Below, in pieces: positions 1 through 9,921 of a DNA stretch of 64,000 nt. The translations under genes and the position numbers were made by a program. Within the stretch, counting starts at the first letter, position 1. The number at the start of each line of letters is the position of its first letter. The notes under the pieces were generated by a model. That model worked only from the letters and a program-made list of their open reading frames with translations, did not search any database and was not told the DNA's origin. The DNA is from JAIVJG01 sp964236735 (lineage in GTDB: Bacteria; Acidobacteriota; Blastocatellia; Pyrinomonadales; Pyrinomonadaceae): the NCBI GenBank assembly GCA_964236735.1, contig CAXSFM010000015.1:37306-101305 (forward strand), written 5' to 3'.

Positions 1-234
1 AACCGCCCTGATTGATCCGCGTCCTAAATCTTTCGCTATCGAAAGATATTGGTGTCCGCGCATGACGGTCACGGATTCCCGCGTCACATAGATGCCTATT
101 GAGGGCATACTTGAAAACTTCGAATAGAAATGGCGCAGGTGTTCGTAGATGTAGATGTCTTTCCACTTATCGGGGAAGACGCTTTCATCTACCTTAACGT
201 CATTGGGATCCATATCAACCACAAGAAGCAGCAT
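1..234 (-). CDS. Partial immunity-like paralog at window edge
   Basis: This is the 5' part (78 codons) of a gene that runs off the left edge. It translates as MLLLVVDMDPNDVKVDES... and matches the N-terminus of the next gene (283-924) almost residue for residue, so the two are tandem paralogs. An AAGGAG ribosome-binding site lies 9 nt before the ATG at 234, at the same spacing as in the paralog. It is the second gene downstream of the Rhs toxin, in the same direction. A duplicated immunity gene is the best guess from position; the family itself is not recognised. Confidence 0.7.
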   Translation of the reverse strand, partial: MLLLVVDMDPNDVKVDESVFPDKWKDIYIYEHLRHFYSKFSSMPSIGIYVTRESVTVMRGHQYLSIAKDLGRGSIRAV

Positions 235-282
235 CCCGCTTTTCTCCTTCAGTGAAAGGTTCGTCACGAGCTACCGATTCCT

Positions 283-924
283 TTATAGGCTGATGGCTGA
301 AAACTTAGTACCTTGAAACGAGATGATGGGCGTCACGTTCTGGTGAAAATCCATCAGCGCCAGCCTGAAAGGCCCGTACCACCGCTCGTCTGTGGAGGTG
401 AAGGCTTCGACCTCCGCGCATTGCCCGTCATACGAATAGTTAAGCTCTTTGATTCTTTCCACTCCTTCAAATCTGGGTGGCAGCTTTATTTCCTTCAGGT
501 AGCCTACAATCTTCTGCTCGAAGAGTTGGCGCTCTCTCGCGTTGAGTGGTCTTTCAAAGAAGAAGACGTACAAGCCGTATGAGAACATGGCTGCGTCTTC
601 CTCCGCCCTCAGCTTCTGGTAATCCAGTTGCTTGACCGATGGTCTCTTGAGGAACTCTTGGACGGCCTTCTTCGGAGAGGTGTGGTCGACAACCGCCGTG
701 ATTGATTCGCGTCCCAAATCTTTCGCTATTGAAAGATATTGGTGCGCGTCCGTGACAGTCACGGATTTCCGCGTCACATAAATGCTTATTCCGGGCAGCG
801 GCGAAAACTTCGAGCAGTAGTGGCGCAGGTGTTCATAGACGAAAGTGTCTTTCCACTTATTGGGGAAGACGCTTTCATCCACCTTAACGTCATTGGGATC
901 CATATCAACCACGAGAAGTGGCAT
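283..924 (-). CDS. Putative immunity protein for the Rhs toxin
   Basis: The protein is about 213 residues with no signal peptide or membrane segment visible, so it is probably cytosolic. Two starts are possible. The ATG at 930 sits only 4 nt from the AAGGAG box. The ATG at 924 has the spacing used by the paralog upstream of position 234 and gives MPLLVVDMDPND, aligning with the paralog's MLLLVVDMDPND; I prefer 924. It begins about 35 nt after the stop of the Rhs gene, which is where polymorphic toxin loci keep the cognate immunity gene. I do not recognise the fold. Immunity function is inferred from position and duplication only. Confidence 0.6.
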   Translation of the reverse strand: MPLLVVDMDPNDVKVDESVFPNKWKDTFVYEHLRHYCSKFSPLPGISIYVTRKSVTVTDAHQYLSIAKDLGRESITAVVDHTSPKKAVQEFLKRPSVKQLDYQKLRAEEDAAMFSYGLYVFFFERPLNARERQLFEQKIVGYLKEIKLPPRFEGVERIKELNYSYDGQCAEVEAFTSTDERWYGPFRLALMDFHQNVTPIISFQGTKFSAISL

Positions 925-959
925 ACCCATTTTCTCCTTCAGCCGACGGTTTGTTGCAG

Positions 960-3900
960 CTACCGTCTATACTTAGTGAAAGTTTCAAACTCCGGCATCG
1001 CCGCAAAGGGAATCAGCGTTTCCGTTTGTCCGGGCGTGGGCGGATTAGGCACGGGCGCTTCAATCGCTATTCCCCATCTGGCAGCAAACGCGGAGAAACG
1101 ATTCGCTCGCGTGGTAGCGATAATTAATCCGATACCATTGCCTCTGCCCTCCCCGCCCACAAGATCAGCATAATATATTGCTGTTGTCAGTTGACTCGTG
1201 AAATAAACGCCGAGGCGATCAGGATCAAAGCCATAGTCGCTTTGGTGCGCCATGATTCGCCCGACATCTATGTGCTGAGTCTGCACTGTCTCCTCCGCGT
1301 CGAAGAAAGTTGTTCCCCTGTAGAAAGTAAGTCGCGGGTCAGGTCTCTTGATGCAGGGACTCGGCGGGGCGCTGGAGTAATCAATGTCCACCGCGTCGAG
1401 CGTGTTGGTGACCGCCCATTGGTAGGCGCAAACCGTAGCCACCGAGAGCGCAGCCAGTGTGACGAGTACTCCGATGGTAACCATCTGACCGGCAATCGAA
1501 ATATTTCTCCCGCTCGGGTCAGCTTGATTAACAGGGTCGTCATAAGTGTAAAGATACTTGTGAAGCGAGCGAGGATCGTTTTTGTGGCCTTCGTAATCGT
1601 CCATCTCCCAGAATCTGCCGGTTGACGGATTCATCTGCCTCGCCCGCAGGTAGTAAAACCCCGTCTCCGCATCGAATCGCTCACCCGCATATAGATACTC
1701 ATTAGGCGTTGTGCCGGTCGCAGCCAGCAGGCCGCCGAATGCATCATAGGTGTAAGTATCGGTAATTGTTCCTGCGTTGCCGGTGAGGTATCTGACAGAC
1801 CCGTGCCCGTCATAACCGTAATAGCTGACGCTCCAGTTGCCACCCACAAGCTGATTCTCCGAAATGAGATCGTGCCCGTAAGCGTAAGTCCTCTGCACGC
1901 TCGTCCCAACAATCTCGTCGGCCACCTGCGCGTAGCCCGTCAAGTTGTTCGTGTCAACCAGATAGCGCGTCGTGACGCCAGCCACACGCTTGGTGACGCG
2001 ATTGCCATCGCCGTCGTAGAGATAGCTGATGCCCCCGTTGTTGACGCCGGTCAGGCGGTTCTCCCAATCGAAGCTGTAGGCCGTGCCGTTTGAGGTTATC
2101 GTGCTGCCGTTGCTATCGTGCGTATCCGACGCGAGCCGGCTATTAGCATCATAGGCAAACGTCTGATTTGATAAGCCTGCCAAAGTTGCCGTGCACGTGA
2201 GACGGTTGCCCGCCTCATCATATGTGTAATTGACCGCTCCGTTGCTGCTGACCAGCGGGTCATTAGAGACAGTCTCTTTTGTCAACCGGTACAGGTCGTC
2301 ATACACATAGTCGGCTGTTCGTCCATTCAACTCTGTCACCGAAAGACGATTTCCCGTAGCTCCGAGCGTGTAGATATAACTGGCGAGGGTCGTCGCAGAA
2401 GAGTTGCCGGCGATCAGGCTCGTCAGCCGGTTTAGGCTGTTATAAACGTGCGTGGTTTGTACACCGTTCGGATAGACATAGCCCTGCAAGTTGCCTGCAC
2501 TATCGTAGCTGTAGGTCGTGGTACTTGCGCCAGACTGCAAGTTACCATCCGAGATTGTTGAAAGCCTGTTCAATTGATCGTAGGTGTAATCCACGCTCAC
2601 GCCATTCGGGTTCGATGAACGGACGGTCTTCAGATTCCCCGCCTCATCATACGTGTAGTTGAGCGTGCCTTCCGGCGTCTGCTTACTCTTGAGGTGATCT
2701 CGGCTATCGTAGCTATAAGTAGTCACACCCGAAGCGTCCGACATCGTCTGGCGCAGACCCGCCGTCGTGTAGGTGAATGTCACTGCCGGCTGATTGAACG
2801 AGGCATCCGGCGTCTTCTGCAACAGGCGACCCAGCAGGTCATAGCTGTAGGTCGTGACCTTCCCGTTGAAGTCCGTCCGCGACTGAATCCTGCCTGCCGC
2901 ATCGTAGGTATAAGCCTCAGACATGCCCAACGGAAGTGCTCGCTTCAGTCGCCTACCCATCTTGTCGTACTCATAGCGGGTCGTGTGATTACCAGCATCC
3001 GTCTCCGCTATTTGCTGCCCGACTTCATTATAGGTATAGACGGTTACTTGATTGAGCGCATCCGTGACCTTGATGAGACGCCCTAATTTGTCATACTCAA
3101 ACTGCGTCGTCTTTCCTGCCTGATCCGTCTTCGACTTAATGCGACCGATAGCATCATATGCGGTTGTCAGCGAAGTTCCGTCCTCGTATTTTACTTTGGT
3201 GCGGCGATTCTGCACGTCGTATTCATAAGTGGTGGTGTGATTATTGGCATCGGTTTTTGAAAGCTCATTGCCGTTGCCGTCGTAGCTGAAGGTCATAACC
3301 TGATTGAGCGCATTCGTGATCTTCGAGCGCCGCCCGCTGCATCCGCAGTTAGGATCGTACTCGAAGAGCGTCGTCTGCCCGCGCTCATCGGTCGAGGCTG
3401 TGGCGCGCCCGATAGCGTCATAGGTGGTCGTCGTAAACGTGCCGTCTGGATAGATGAGTTTCGTCATCCGCCCCAGCTCATCGTAGGCGTAGCTGGTCAT
3501 GCGCCCGGCGCGGTCTTTGCTCGTCAATTTTCTGCCCTCTGCATTGTAGGTTGATTCTTCCTTTGTCCCGTCCGCGAAAGTTGTCTTGAGCAGCCGCCCC
3601 ATCTCGTCATAGTCGTAAGTGGTGCGATGATCGAGTTGATCTATGACGGCGCTCTCCTGTCCTATCGAATTGTACTCGACCTGAATCGTCGAGCCGTCCG
3701 GGTAAGTGGTCTTAGTCAGCCGATTGAGACGGTCATATTGGAACTGTGTGGTCAGCGTCTCTGTCGCACCTGCCGATGTGGTGCGCGTGATACTCTGGCT
3801 GGCACGGTTGCCGTTGGCGTCATAGGTGTAGGTCGTGACGCCTCCCAGCACATCTGTCACTTTGGTGAGAGCGCCGTTGGTATAAGAGTAACTCGTCATG

Positions 3901-6900
3901 CCTCCCAGCGCGTCCGTCGTATTGACGAGCAGCCCGTCGAAAGCGTTATAGCCATTCGTGGTTTCATTGCCGAGCGCATCTTTTGTCTTCAGAAGATTGC
4001 CTGCGCCATCGTAAGTATTGCTTATCATATGGCTGAGCGGATCTATCGTCGTCAACACTTTGCCCTGACTGTTGTAGGTGTAGCGCGTGACGTTGCCGAG
4101 CGGGTCTGTGATGCTCGTGCGATGACCCTCAGAGTCATAGGTGTAGGCGGTCATCTTACCCAAAGCATTCGTTTCGGTCAGGACGTTATCGTCAGCATCG
4201 TAGGTGAAGAGCTTTACCCCGCCTTTAGCGTCAACGCTTCGCAAGATGTTGCCATGTGCGTCGTATTCGTGGCGGGTCTGATTGCCGAGCCGGTCGGTCA
4301 TGATATCCGAGCGGGCAGCCAGATCATGTTCGTACTGAATCTTCTTGCCGAAGGCATCTATATTGCTTAACAGGCGTCCACTGTCGTCATATTCATTGCG
4401 AATCGGCTGTAGTCCGCGCGGGTCGCTGAGGGTCAACATTCCGTGCGTCGAGTTATAGGTATAGGTGCTGATGTTGTTCTCACGATCCTTGTAGCTCACC
4501 AGATTGCTGTTTGAATCGTAGGTGTAGGTCTGAGCATTGCCAGATGGATCGGTGATCTGCGTGATTCGCCCTTCGGGGTCGCGCGTGAACGTGATGCTCT
4601 TGCCTGAAGAATGCGTGACGCCGTTGGCATCAATCATCAAGTAATTGCCGTTCTGATCAGTGACTTTGCGGACGCCGCCCTTCTGGTCAATTAGGTAATC
4701 CCTGCCATCTTCGGTGCTGAGATGGAAGAGACTCGCATTGAAAATGTCTGGGTCGCTGAAGGTCAGGAGATCAACCGGGCCGGGGATACTACCGGCCACC
4801 TGAATTTCGGTCGAGCCTTCAACTGTCAGCTTTCCGCGAGTGCCGGACATCGGGGTGAAGACGAGATTGGTGCTCGAGATCGGAGCGAAGCGCTGGCACT
4901 GCTGCGCGGGCGCAGCTTGAAACTTGTAGAAATTGCCGTCCGGGAATGTGATCGTCACGACATGCGGCTTGGTCTCGACGAAGCAATAGTTCGGGGGGAA
5001 CGTGTTAGAGGCAGTTTGATACCAGTGTCGTCCAAGCACGTTGCTCTTTTCCAAATGCACATTACTGATGCCGAGCGTCCAGCCGACGCCAAAATCGCCT
5101 TTGCGCTTGTCGCGGCTGTCGTAGATGCGGGTCACCTCTATGGGTAATCCAGCAACAGGCACGCTCAGGTCTGTAAACGCGACCGTGAAGTTGCCGATCT
5201 TCAAATTCTTGTCAACCAAAACGCTCGTCGTCGCCGCCGAAGTCTGTCCGTAATTGTCGGTCGCGCTCAATCTGACGGTGTAGATGCCATTAAGCATCAG
5301 CGTCGAATCAACTGTGCCGAGCCGATTGTTGGTGACTTGCCCGTTGCCTGTTGCGAAGGTCGTCCACGCCTGATTGTTTGCGCCGTCGTCCGTATTGAGG
5401 CTGTATTCCAATTTCCACGCGCCGTTGCTAACAGAGCCGACAACGTCCGTCGGGCTAGTAATCTCCGCGCCTTCCGTCGGCGTGAGCAACTCCACTACGG
5501 GCGGAGGCTGTGCGGGGTTGACCGTGATGGTCACCTCGTCGCTCGCCTGTAACTCGGTGTCCGTCGCCGTCAGGCGCAGCACGTATGTTCCGGCCTCGCT
5601 GAAAGTGGCCGTCGTCGCGGCGGCGCTTGGATTAACGAACGCAACCGTCCCCGTCCCGCTCATCTTCGTCCAGGCAACGGACACACTGCTGCCCGCAGGC
5701 AATCCGTCATCGCTGGCCGTGCCTTGAAGCGTGGCCGCGTCCGTCAACAGGATCGTCTGATCCGCGCCCGCGTTGACCGTTGGCGCTTGGTTGGAAGCAT
5801 TGACCGTGACGGTCACGTCGCTGCTGCTTGTCAGTTGCGAGTCGCCCGCCGTGAGACGGAAGAGGTACGTGCCCGTCGCCGCGCCGAGCGTCGCCGTCGT
5901 CGTTAGAGAATTGCGGTCGGAGAAGGTGACGGGACCCGGCCCGTTGACGAGATTCCACACCACGTTGAGCGCGCCGCCCGCAGGCAGCCCGTCGTCCGTC
6001 GCCGTGCCCTGCAAGCTGACGACGTTGGCGGGCAGCGTGAGCGATTGGTTCGCGCCCGCGCTCACTGTCGGCGGCTGGTTGACGCGCGTGTCTGGGTTGA
6101 CGTTGACGGTCAACTCGCTCTCGCTCGTGTACTCCGAGTCGTCCGCCTCCAGCCGCAGCACGTATGCGCCCGCCGCGCTGAAGGTCGCCGTCGTCGAAGC
6201 CGCGTGCGAGTCGGCGAATGTCACATTGCCGGGGCCGCTCGTCTTGCTCCAAGTCAAAACATTCGTGACGCCGGAAGGCAAATTGTCGTCGCTCACCGTC
6301 GCGTTGAGCGTCGCCGTGCCGGGCAGCGTAATCGTCTGATCCGCGCCCGCGTTGACCGTCGGCGCAACATTCGCCGCCTCGACCGTGACGCGGACTTCGT
6401 CGCTGAATGTAAATTCTGAATCACTGGCTGAGAGCCTGAGCGCATAGACGCCTGCCGCACTGAACGTGGCCGTCGTGGAGATGGCGTTGCCGTTTGCGAA
6501 CGTCACCGCGCCGGGGCCGCTCGCTTTATCCCAAGACACACTGATGCTGCCGCCCGCAGGCAACCCGTCGTCTGAGACCGTGCCGCTCAAGTTCAGAGTT
6601 TGAGGCAGCGAGATCGTGCTGCCTGTCCCGGCGTTGACTGACGGAGGCTGGTTGGCCTGCGTCACGGTGACGATCACATCGTCGTTACCGATGAGCGCGG
6701 AATCGCTCGCCGACAGGCGCAACATATAGCTGCCCGCCGCGCCAAAGGTGGCTGCCGTTGTTGCGCTCGCGGGGTTGGCGAAGGTGACCGCGCCGGGGCC
6801 GCTGACTTTGCTCCACGTCGCGCTCACCGTGCTGCCCGCAGGCAGGCCGTCGTCGCCGGCGACTCCGTTGAGATACGTCGCCGCGCCCGACGCTGCACGC

Positions 6901-8219
6901 AACGAGAGAGCGTCGAAGAGTCCGCCGTCTGCGCCCGCGTTTTTGTTGCTGCCGATGAGCCTGACTCTGATCCATCTCGTGCCTGGCGGAGCGAGACTCG
7001 TGTCTGAGACCGGCGTCCACTCGGAGGATGAACTCTCGCCGGAATCGAAGCTTGCCAGCGTCGCTGTGTTCGCCGCATCTCGGTATTCGACGATCACACG
7101 CGAGCCGTCCGGTGGCAACTCTGCGCTGGCGCGGACGTATCCCTTGAACTCGAACCCTTGCGTGCCCGCCGCGATGGTGGCGGCGAAGGCTGACACGTCC
7201 ACGTCCTGTCGCAACTCCATCGTCGTCGAGCCGGATGGATAAAAATACGTGTTCCCTTCGAGGCTGAAGGGAAGATTGCCCGCGCCTCCTGCTGCTGCGG
7301 CTTGTGTCCAGAGGCTGCCGTTAACTTCAGTCCAGAAAGGAATCTTGTTCCCGGCCAGCGCGCTTTCGTTGCCGCCGTCCTGAAGCAGATTGGCTCTGAG
7401 CTTAATCGTTTGATCCGGCCCGGCATTCACCGTCGGCGGCTGGTTGGCGGGATTGACGTTGATCGTGATCTGCGCGCTGCCAGACAGTTGCGAATCGCTC
7501 GCCGACAGGCGTAGCACGTAGCTGCCAGCTGCGCTGAAAGCGGCGGTGGTGGCGGCGGCGTTCGGATTGGCGAACGTCACCGTGCCGAGGCCGCTGACCT
7601 TGCTCCACGAAGTTGTAAGAGTTCCTCCGGCGGGTCGCCCGTCGTCCGTGACTGTGCCCTGCAAGCTCGCAGTGCTGGGAAGCGTGATCGTCTGATTCGT
7701 CCCGGCGCTCACGATGGGAGGTTGATTGGCCGCATTCACCGTGATCGTCACGTCGCTGGTGGCGGTCAGTTGCGTGTCGCTGGCCGTCAGGCGCAGCACA
7801 TATGTTCCGGCGACACTGAAGCTCGCCGAAGTTGCTGTCGCATTTGCGTTGGCGAAGGTGACTATGCCGGGGCCGCTCAACTTACTCCACGTCGAGGTCA
7901 CGCTGCCGCCCGCCGGCAATCCGTCGTCCGTGACCGTGCCGCTCAACGTCGCCGCGCCCGGCAGAGTGATCGTCTGGCTCGCGCCGGCATTGACCGTCGG
8001 CGGTTGATCCGCCGGAGTGGGACAGCCCATCCATTCCAGACTGCCGCCGCTGTTGATGGTCAGGCGGTCGCTCTCAACCGAGCCGCGCAGATGCCCGTTG
8101 ACGTTGACTGTGCCGGACGGTGCGCGCACCACGCCGTAGAGCGTGCCGAGGCTGTTGATCGTCACGTCGTAGCGTGCCACGTTGAGCGCGAGCCAGCGCG
8201 GATTCTGATCCGATCCCAT
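960..8219 (-). CDS. PKD-repeat/RHS (YD-repeat) polymorphic toxin, main open part
   Basis: This is the 2419-codon downstream part of a giant secreted toxin. It holds seven PKD-like repeats at about residues 71-845 (each starting N-x-x-P-x-V-x-A-G and ending D-x-x-V-T-V). The third is interrupted by a ~165-residue inserted domain (277-443). A linker and RHS entry region follow, then dozens of YD repeats (YTYDxxG...RLTK). The RHS core ends in GRFWEMDDYEG...YDDPVNQADPSG, the hallmark after which variable toxin tips begin. The tip (about 2238-2419) has a hydrophobic segment and a domain with YRG, YFTS and QTE motifs, resembling R-S-E ADP-ribosyltransferases. The first ATG at 8219 is an artefact of an upstream frameshift; the reading frame really continues from the 8.2-10.37 kb fragments. 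Confidence 0.85.
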   Translation of the reverse strand: MGSDQNPRWLALNVARYDVTINSLGTLYGVVRAPSGTVNVNGHLRGSVESDRLTINSGGSLEWMGCPTPADQPPTVNAGASQTITLPGAATLSGTVTDDGLPAGGSVTSTWSKLSGPGIVTFANANATATSASFSVAGTYVLRLTASDTQLTATSDVTITVNAANQPPIVSAGTNQTITLPSTASLQGTVTDDGRPAGGTLTTSWSKVSGLGTVTFANPNAAATTAAFSAAGSYVLRLSASDSQLSGSAQITINVNPANQPPTVNAGPDQTIKLRANLLQDGGNESALAGNKIPFWTEVNGSLWTQAAAAGGAGNLPFSLEGNTYFYPSGSTTMELRQDVDVSAFAATIAAGTQGFEFKGYVRASAELPPDGSRVIVEYRDAANTATLASFDSGESSSSEWTPVSDTSLAPPGTRWIRVRLIGSNKNAGADGGLFDALSLRAASGAATYLNGVAGDDGLPAGSTVSATWSKVSGPGAVTFANPASATTAATFGAAGSYMLRLSASDSALIGNDDVIVTVTQANQPPSVNAGTGSTISLPQTLNLSGTVSDDGLPAGGSISVSWDKASGPGAVTFANGNAISTTATFSAAGVYALRLSASDSEFTFSDEVRVTVEAANVAPTVNAGADQTITLPGTATLNATVSDDNLPSGVTNVLTWSKTSGPGNVTFADSHAASTTATFSAAGAYVLRLEADDSEYTSESELTVNVNPDTRVNQPPTVSAGANQSLTLPANVVSLQGTATDDGLPAGGALNVVWNLVNGPGPVTFSDRNSLTTTATLGAATGTYLFRLTAGDSQLTSSSDVTVTVNASNQAPTVNAGADQTILLTDAATLQGTASDDGLPAGSSVSVAWTKMSGTGTVAFVNPSAAATTATFSEAGTYVLRLTATDTELQASDEVTITVNPAQPPPVVELLTPTEGAEITSPTDVVGSVSNGAWKLEYSLNTDDGANNQAWTTFATGNGQVTNNRLGTVDSTLMLNGIYTVRLSATDNYGQTSAATTSVLVDKNLKIGNFTVAFTDLSVPVAGLPIEVTRIYDSRDKRKGDFGVGWTLGISNVHLEKSNVLGRHWYQTASNTFPPNYCFVETKPHVVTITFPDGNFYKFQAAPAQQCQRFAPISSTNLVFTPMSGTRGKLTVEGSTEIQVAGSIPGPVDLLTFSDPDIFNASLFHLSTEDGRDYLIDQKGGVRKVTDQNGNYLMIDANGVTHSSGKSITFTRDPEGRITQITDPSGNAQTYTYDSNSNLVSYKDRENNISTYTYNSTHGMLTLSDPRGLQPIRNEYDDSGRLLSNIDAFGKKIQYEHDLAARSDIMTDRLGNQTRHEYDAHGNILRSVDAKGGVKLFTYDADDNVLTETNALGKMTAYTYDSEGHRTSITDPLGNVTRYTYNSQGKVLTTIDPLSHMISNTYDGAGNLLKTKDALGNETTNGYNAFDGLLVNTTDALGGMTSYSYTNGALTKVTDVLGGVTTYTYDANGNRASQSITRTTSAGATETLTTQFQYDRLNRLTKTTYPDGSTIQVEYNSIGQESAVIDQLDHRTTYDYDEMGRLLKTTFADGTKEESTYNAEGRKLTSKDRAGRMTSYAYDELGRMTKLIYPDGTFTTTTYDAIGRATASTDERGQTTLFEYDPNCGCSGRRSKITNALNQVMTFSYDGNGNELSKTDANNHTTTYEYDVQNRRTKVKYEDGTSLTTAYDAIGRIKSKTDQAGKTTQFEYDKLGRLIKVTDALNQVTVYTYNEVGQQIAETDAGNHTTRYEYDKMGRRLKRALPLGMSEAYTYDAAGRIQSRTDFNGKVTTYSYDLLGRLLQKTPDASFNQPAVTFTYTTAGLRQTMSDASGVTTYSYDSRDHLKSKQTPEGTLNYTYDEAGNLKTVRSSNPNGVSVDYTYDQLNRLSTISDGNLQSGASTTTYSYDSAGNLQGYVYPNGVQTTHVYNSLNRLTSLIAGNSSATTLASYIYTLGATGNRLSVTELNGRTADYVYDDLYRLTKETVSNDPLVSSNGAVNYTYDEAGNRLTCTATLAGLSNQTFAYDANSRLASDTHDSNGSTITSNGTAYSFDWENRLTGVNNGGISYLYDGDGNRVTKRVAGVTTRYLVDTNNLTGYAQVADEIVGTSVQRTYAYGHDLISENQLVGGNWSVSYYGYDGHGSVRYLTGNAGTITDTYTYDAFGGLLAATGTTPNEYLYAGERFDAETGFYYLRARQMNPSTGRFWEMDDYEGHKNDPRSLHKYLYTYDDPVNQADPSGRNISIAGQMVTIGVLVTLAALSVATVCAYQWAVTNTLDAVDIDYSSAPPSPCIKRPDPRLTFYRGTTFFDAEETVQTQHIDVGRIMAHQSDYGFDPDRLGVYFTSQLTTAIYYADLVGGEGRGNGIGLIIATTRANRFSAFAARWGIAIEAPVPNPPTPGQTETLIPFAAMPEFETFTKYRR

Positions 8220-9609
8220 CGACGCCGCTGTTGATCGTGGCGCGGCTGCCGACGTTGATGACGACCGGACCGAGCAGTTGCAGCCCCGCGTTGCTGTTGA
8301 GTGTCAGCGTGTCGAGATTGTAGATGCTCGGTGTCGTCGCGCCTGCGACGCCGAAGACGAGTGTCGCGTGGTCGTTGGCCGTGAAGTTGTTGTACGTTCC
8401 CGCCGGCACGATGACGGAGCCGACGCCGGAGTTAAGCGTCAGGTCTCGCACCGTCGCCCAGTTGCCGACGTTGTAGCCCGCGCGATCCGCCGTCACGTAG
8501 CGCGTGCCGGTCGTGGCAGGTGGAACGGGAACCGTAGTCATCACGACGGGATTCGTGCGGCGCACGAGGTGACGCAGTTGCGAGCCGCTGTTGAGCGTGA
8601 CCCGGTAGCCGGTCGGTTGCGTGCTTCCCGTGCCGTCAACCGTGCCCTGATAGTTGGGCGTGCCGTTGATCTGGACGGTCGGCGTGCCGGGCACGAGCAG
8701 GTCTGAGGTGATGACGTTCCCGCTGTTGAAATTAACGTCCTCGCCATTGAGTTGCTGCACCGATCCTTTGACGCGCCCGGTGAGCGTCGGAGCGTGACGC
8801 ACGACGGCCACGAGGTCGCCGCAGGTTGACGTTGCGGCGGTAGTTGTGGCCGCAGCACTCGCCATCTCAACCGCCGTCTGTTTTGAACCGTCAGGACGAG
8901 ACGGCGGAGTCATCCCCATGCCGCCGGGAAAGCTGTACGAGTCGCGCTCGTTGAAGCCATAGACTGAGACGCCGAACGGCGCTGAGGCCGAGAGGCGGTG
9001 TGCGCCGCCGCTCGTTTCTAATGTGGCAACAGAGAACAGAGCCACGTCTGAGTCGGTGAAGTTCGACGCCGCAACCGGCACGCCGTCGAGAGTGATTTCG
9101 CCGACAGCGTTTGGCGGCGCGATCATATTGATGAAGTTGTGCGCGAAGCCGATAGCGGGCGTCGCGAGCGTATATGTTTTAAGAAATTGCCCGGTCGGCG
9201 TGACGAGCATCATCGAGGAGTTCGCAGAGGGAGGCTCCGTGGTTGAATTAACTGCGTACTGCGCGACGAGAATCGGCTTGTCCGACGTGATCCGTGACGC
9301 CCCCGTCAAAACGATTTGATCGCGTGACTGCCCGCGTTCGAGCGTGGCGACCTCCGAGCCATCGAGTGTGACGTGAGTCTCGTCGGTGGAGGCGAGAATG
9401 CGAATGAGCGCGTCCTCGTCGCGCGCAGAGAAAGGCGCGACGAAGAAGTCGCGTCCCCACGCATCCGTCGGTGGCAGTTGAGCGATCCCGGCGCGACCGT
9501 CGCCGCCCGCTGCTAACTCTCTACTCTGATAACTGTTGAAGACGGCCACGGGCTTGTCAGAGGTGACGATGCTGCCGGTGATGTCTTCGGACGGCGAACT
9601 GCCGCTCAA
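8074..9609 (-). pseudogene. IgGFc-binding-like domain fragment of the Rhs toxin (frame 2)
   Basis: The meaningful part runs from about 9640 to 8217. It shows the IgGFc-binding N-terminal domain pattern: SIVTSDKPVAVF, QLPPTDAWGRDFF, a run like STDETHVTLDGS, ILVAQYAVNS and PFGVSVYGFN. A repetitive segment with TLNSGVGSV-type strands follows. At about 8217-8230 the frame is lost: the natural continuation (AASMGSDQNPRWLALN) is one nucleotide away, in the frame of the 960-8219 part. Downstream of that point the last ~50 residues of this frame are Arg-rich nonsense. It is therefore the middle piece of one gene with the flanking fragments, not a gene of its own. Confidence 0.7.
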
Positions 9610-9624
9610 CGTGTAGGATTCTCC

Positions 9625-9921
9625 TTAGTTTAAGAGTAATGCTGTAGGATTCACCTGCGGAGTGCATGGCGGTCGTGAGCGATGGTTTGATCGTGACCGT
9701 CGTGTCGTTCGCGGGGCGACGACGCCCAGACGCGCAACGCTTTGTTGAATTTTATCCAGATGGCCTACGGCGATGTATTCCATGCCTAACACATCGGTCG
9801 GCAATGCCAGATACGCTTGAGTCCTGCCGTCGCCGTCATGACTCCAGACCGTGACGGTCACTTCCTTTTCAGCCTCAACATGAAGACCTTTGACCGTGAC
9901 CACATCCGACTCGCTTACCAC
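9625..9921 (-). pseudogene. Rhs toxin N-terminal fragment (frame 3)
   Basis: The useful part (about 9714-9935) encodes VVSESDVVTVKG...ALPTDVLGMEYIAVGHL, the first half of the IgGFc-binding-like domain. The frame is lost at about 9714 within a short C run (GCCCCG). The correct continuation, ANDTTVTIKPSLTTA, sits in another frame for ~90 nt. A further shift at about 9626-9630 returns to the frame of the 8.2-9.6 kb fragment (GESYTLSGSS). It has no convincing start or ribosome-binding site of its own (only GTG). Confidence 0.65.

Noticed and set aside
5500..8000. Repeated GC-rich words considered as DNA-level repeats
   Set aside because: They are explained by the seven PKD-type protein repeats; DNA identity between units is low.
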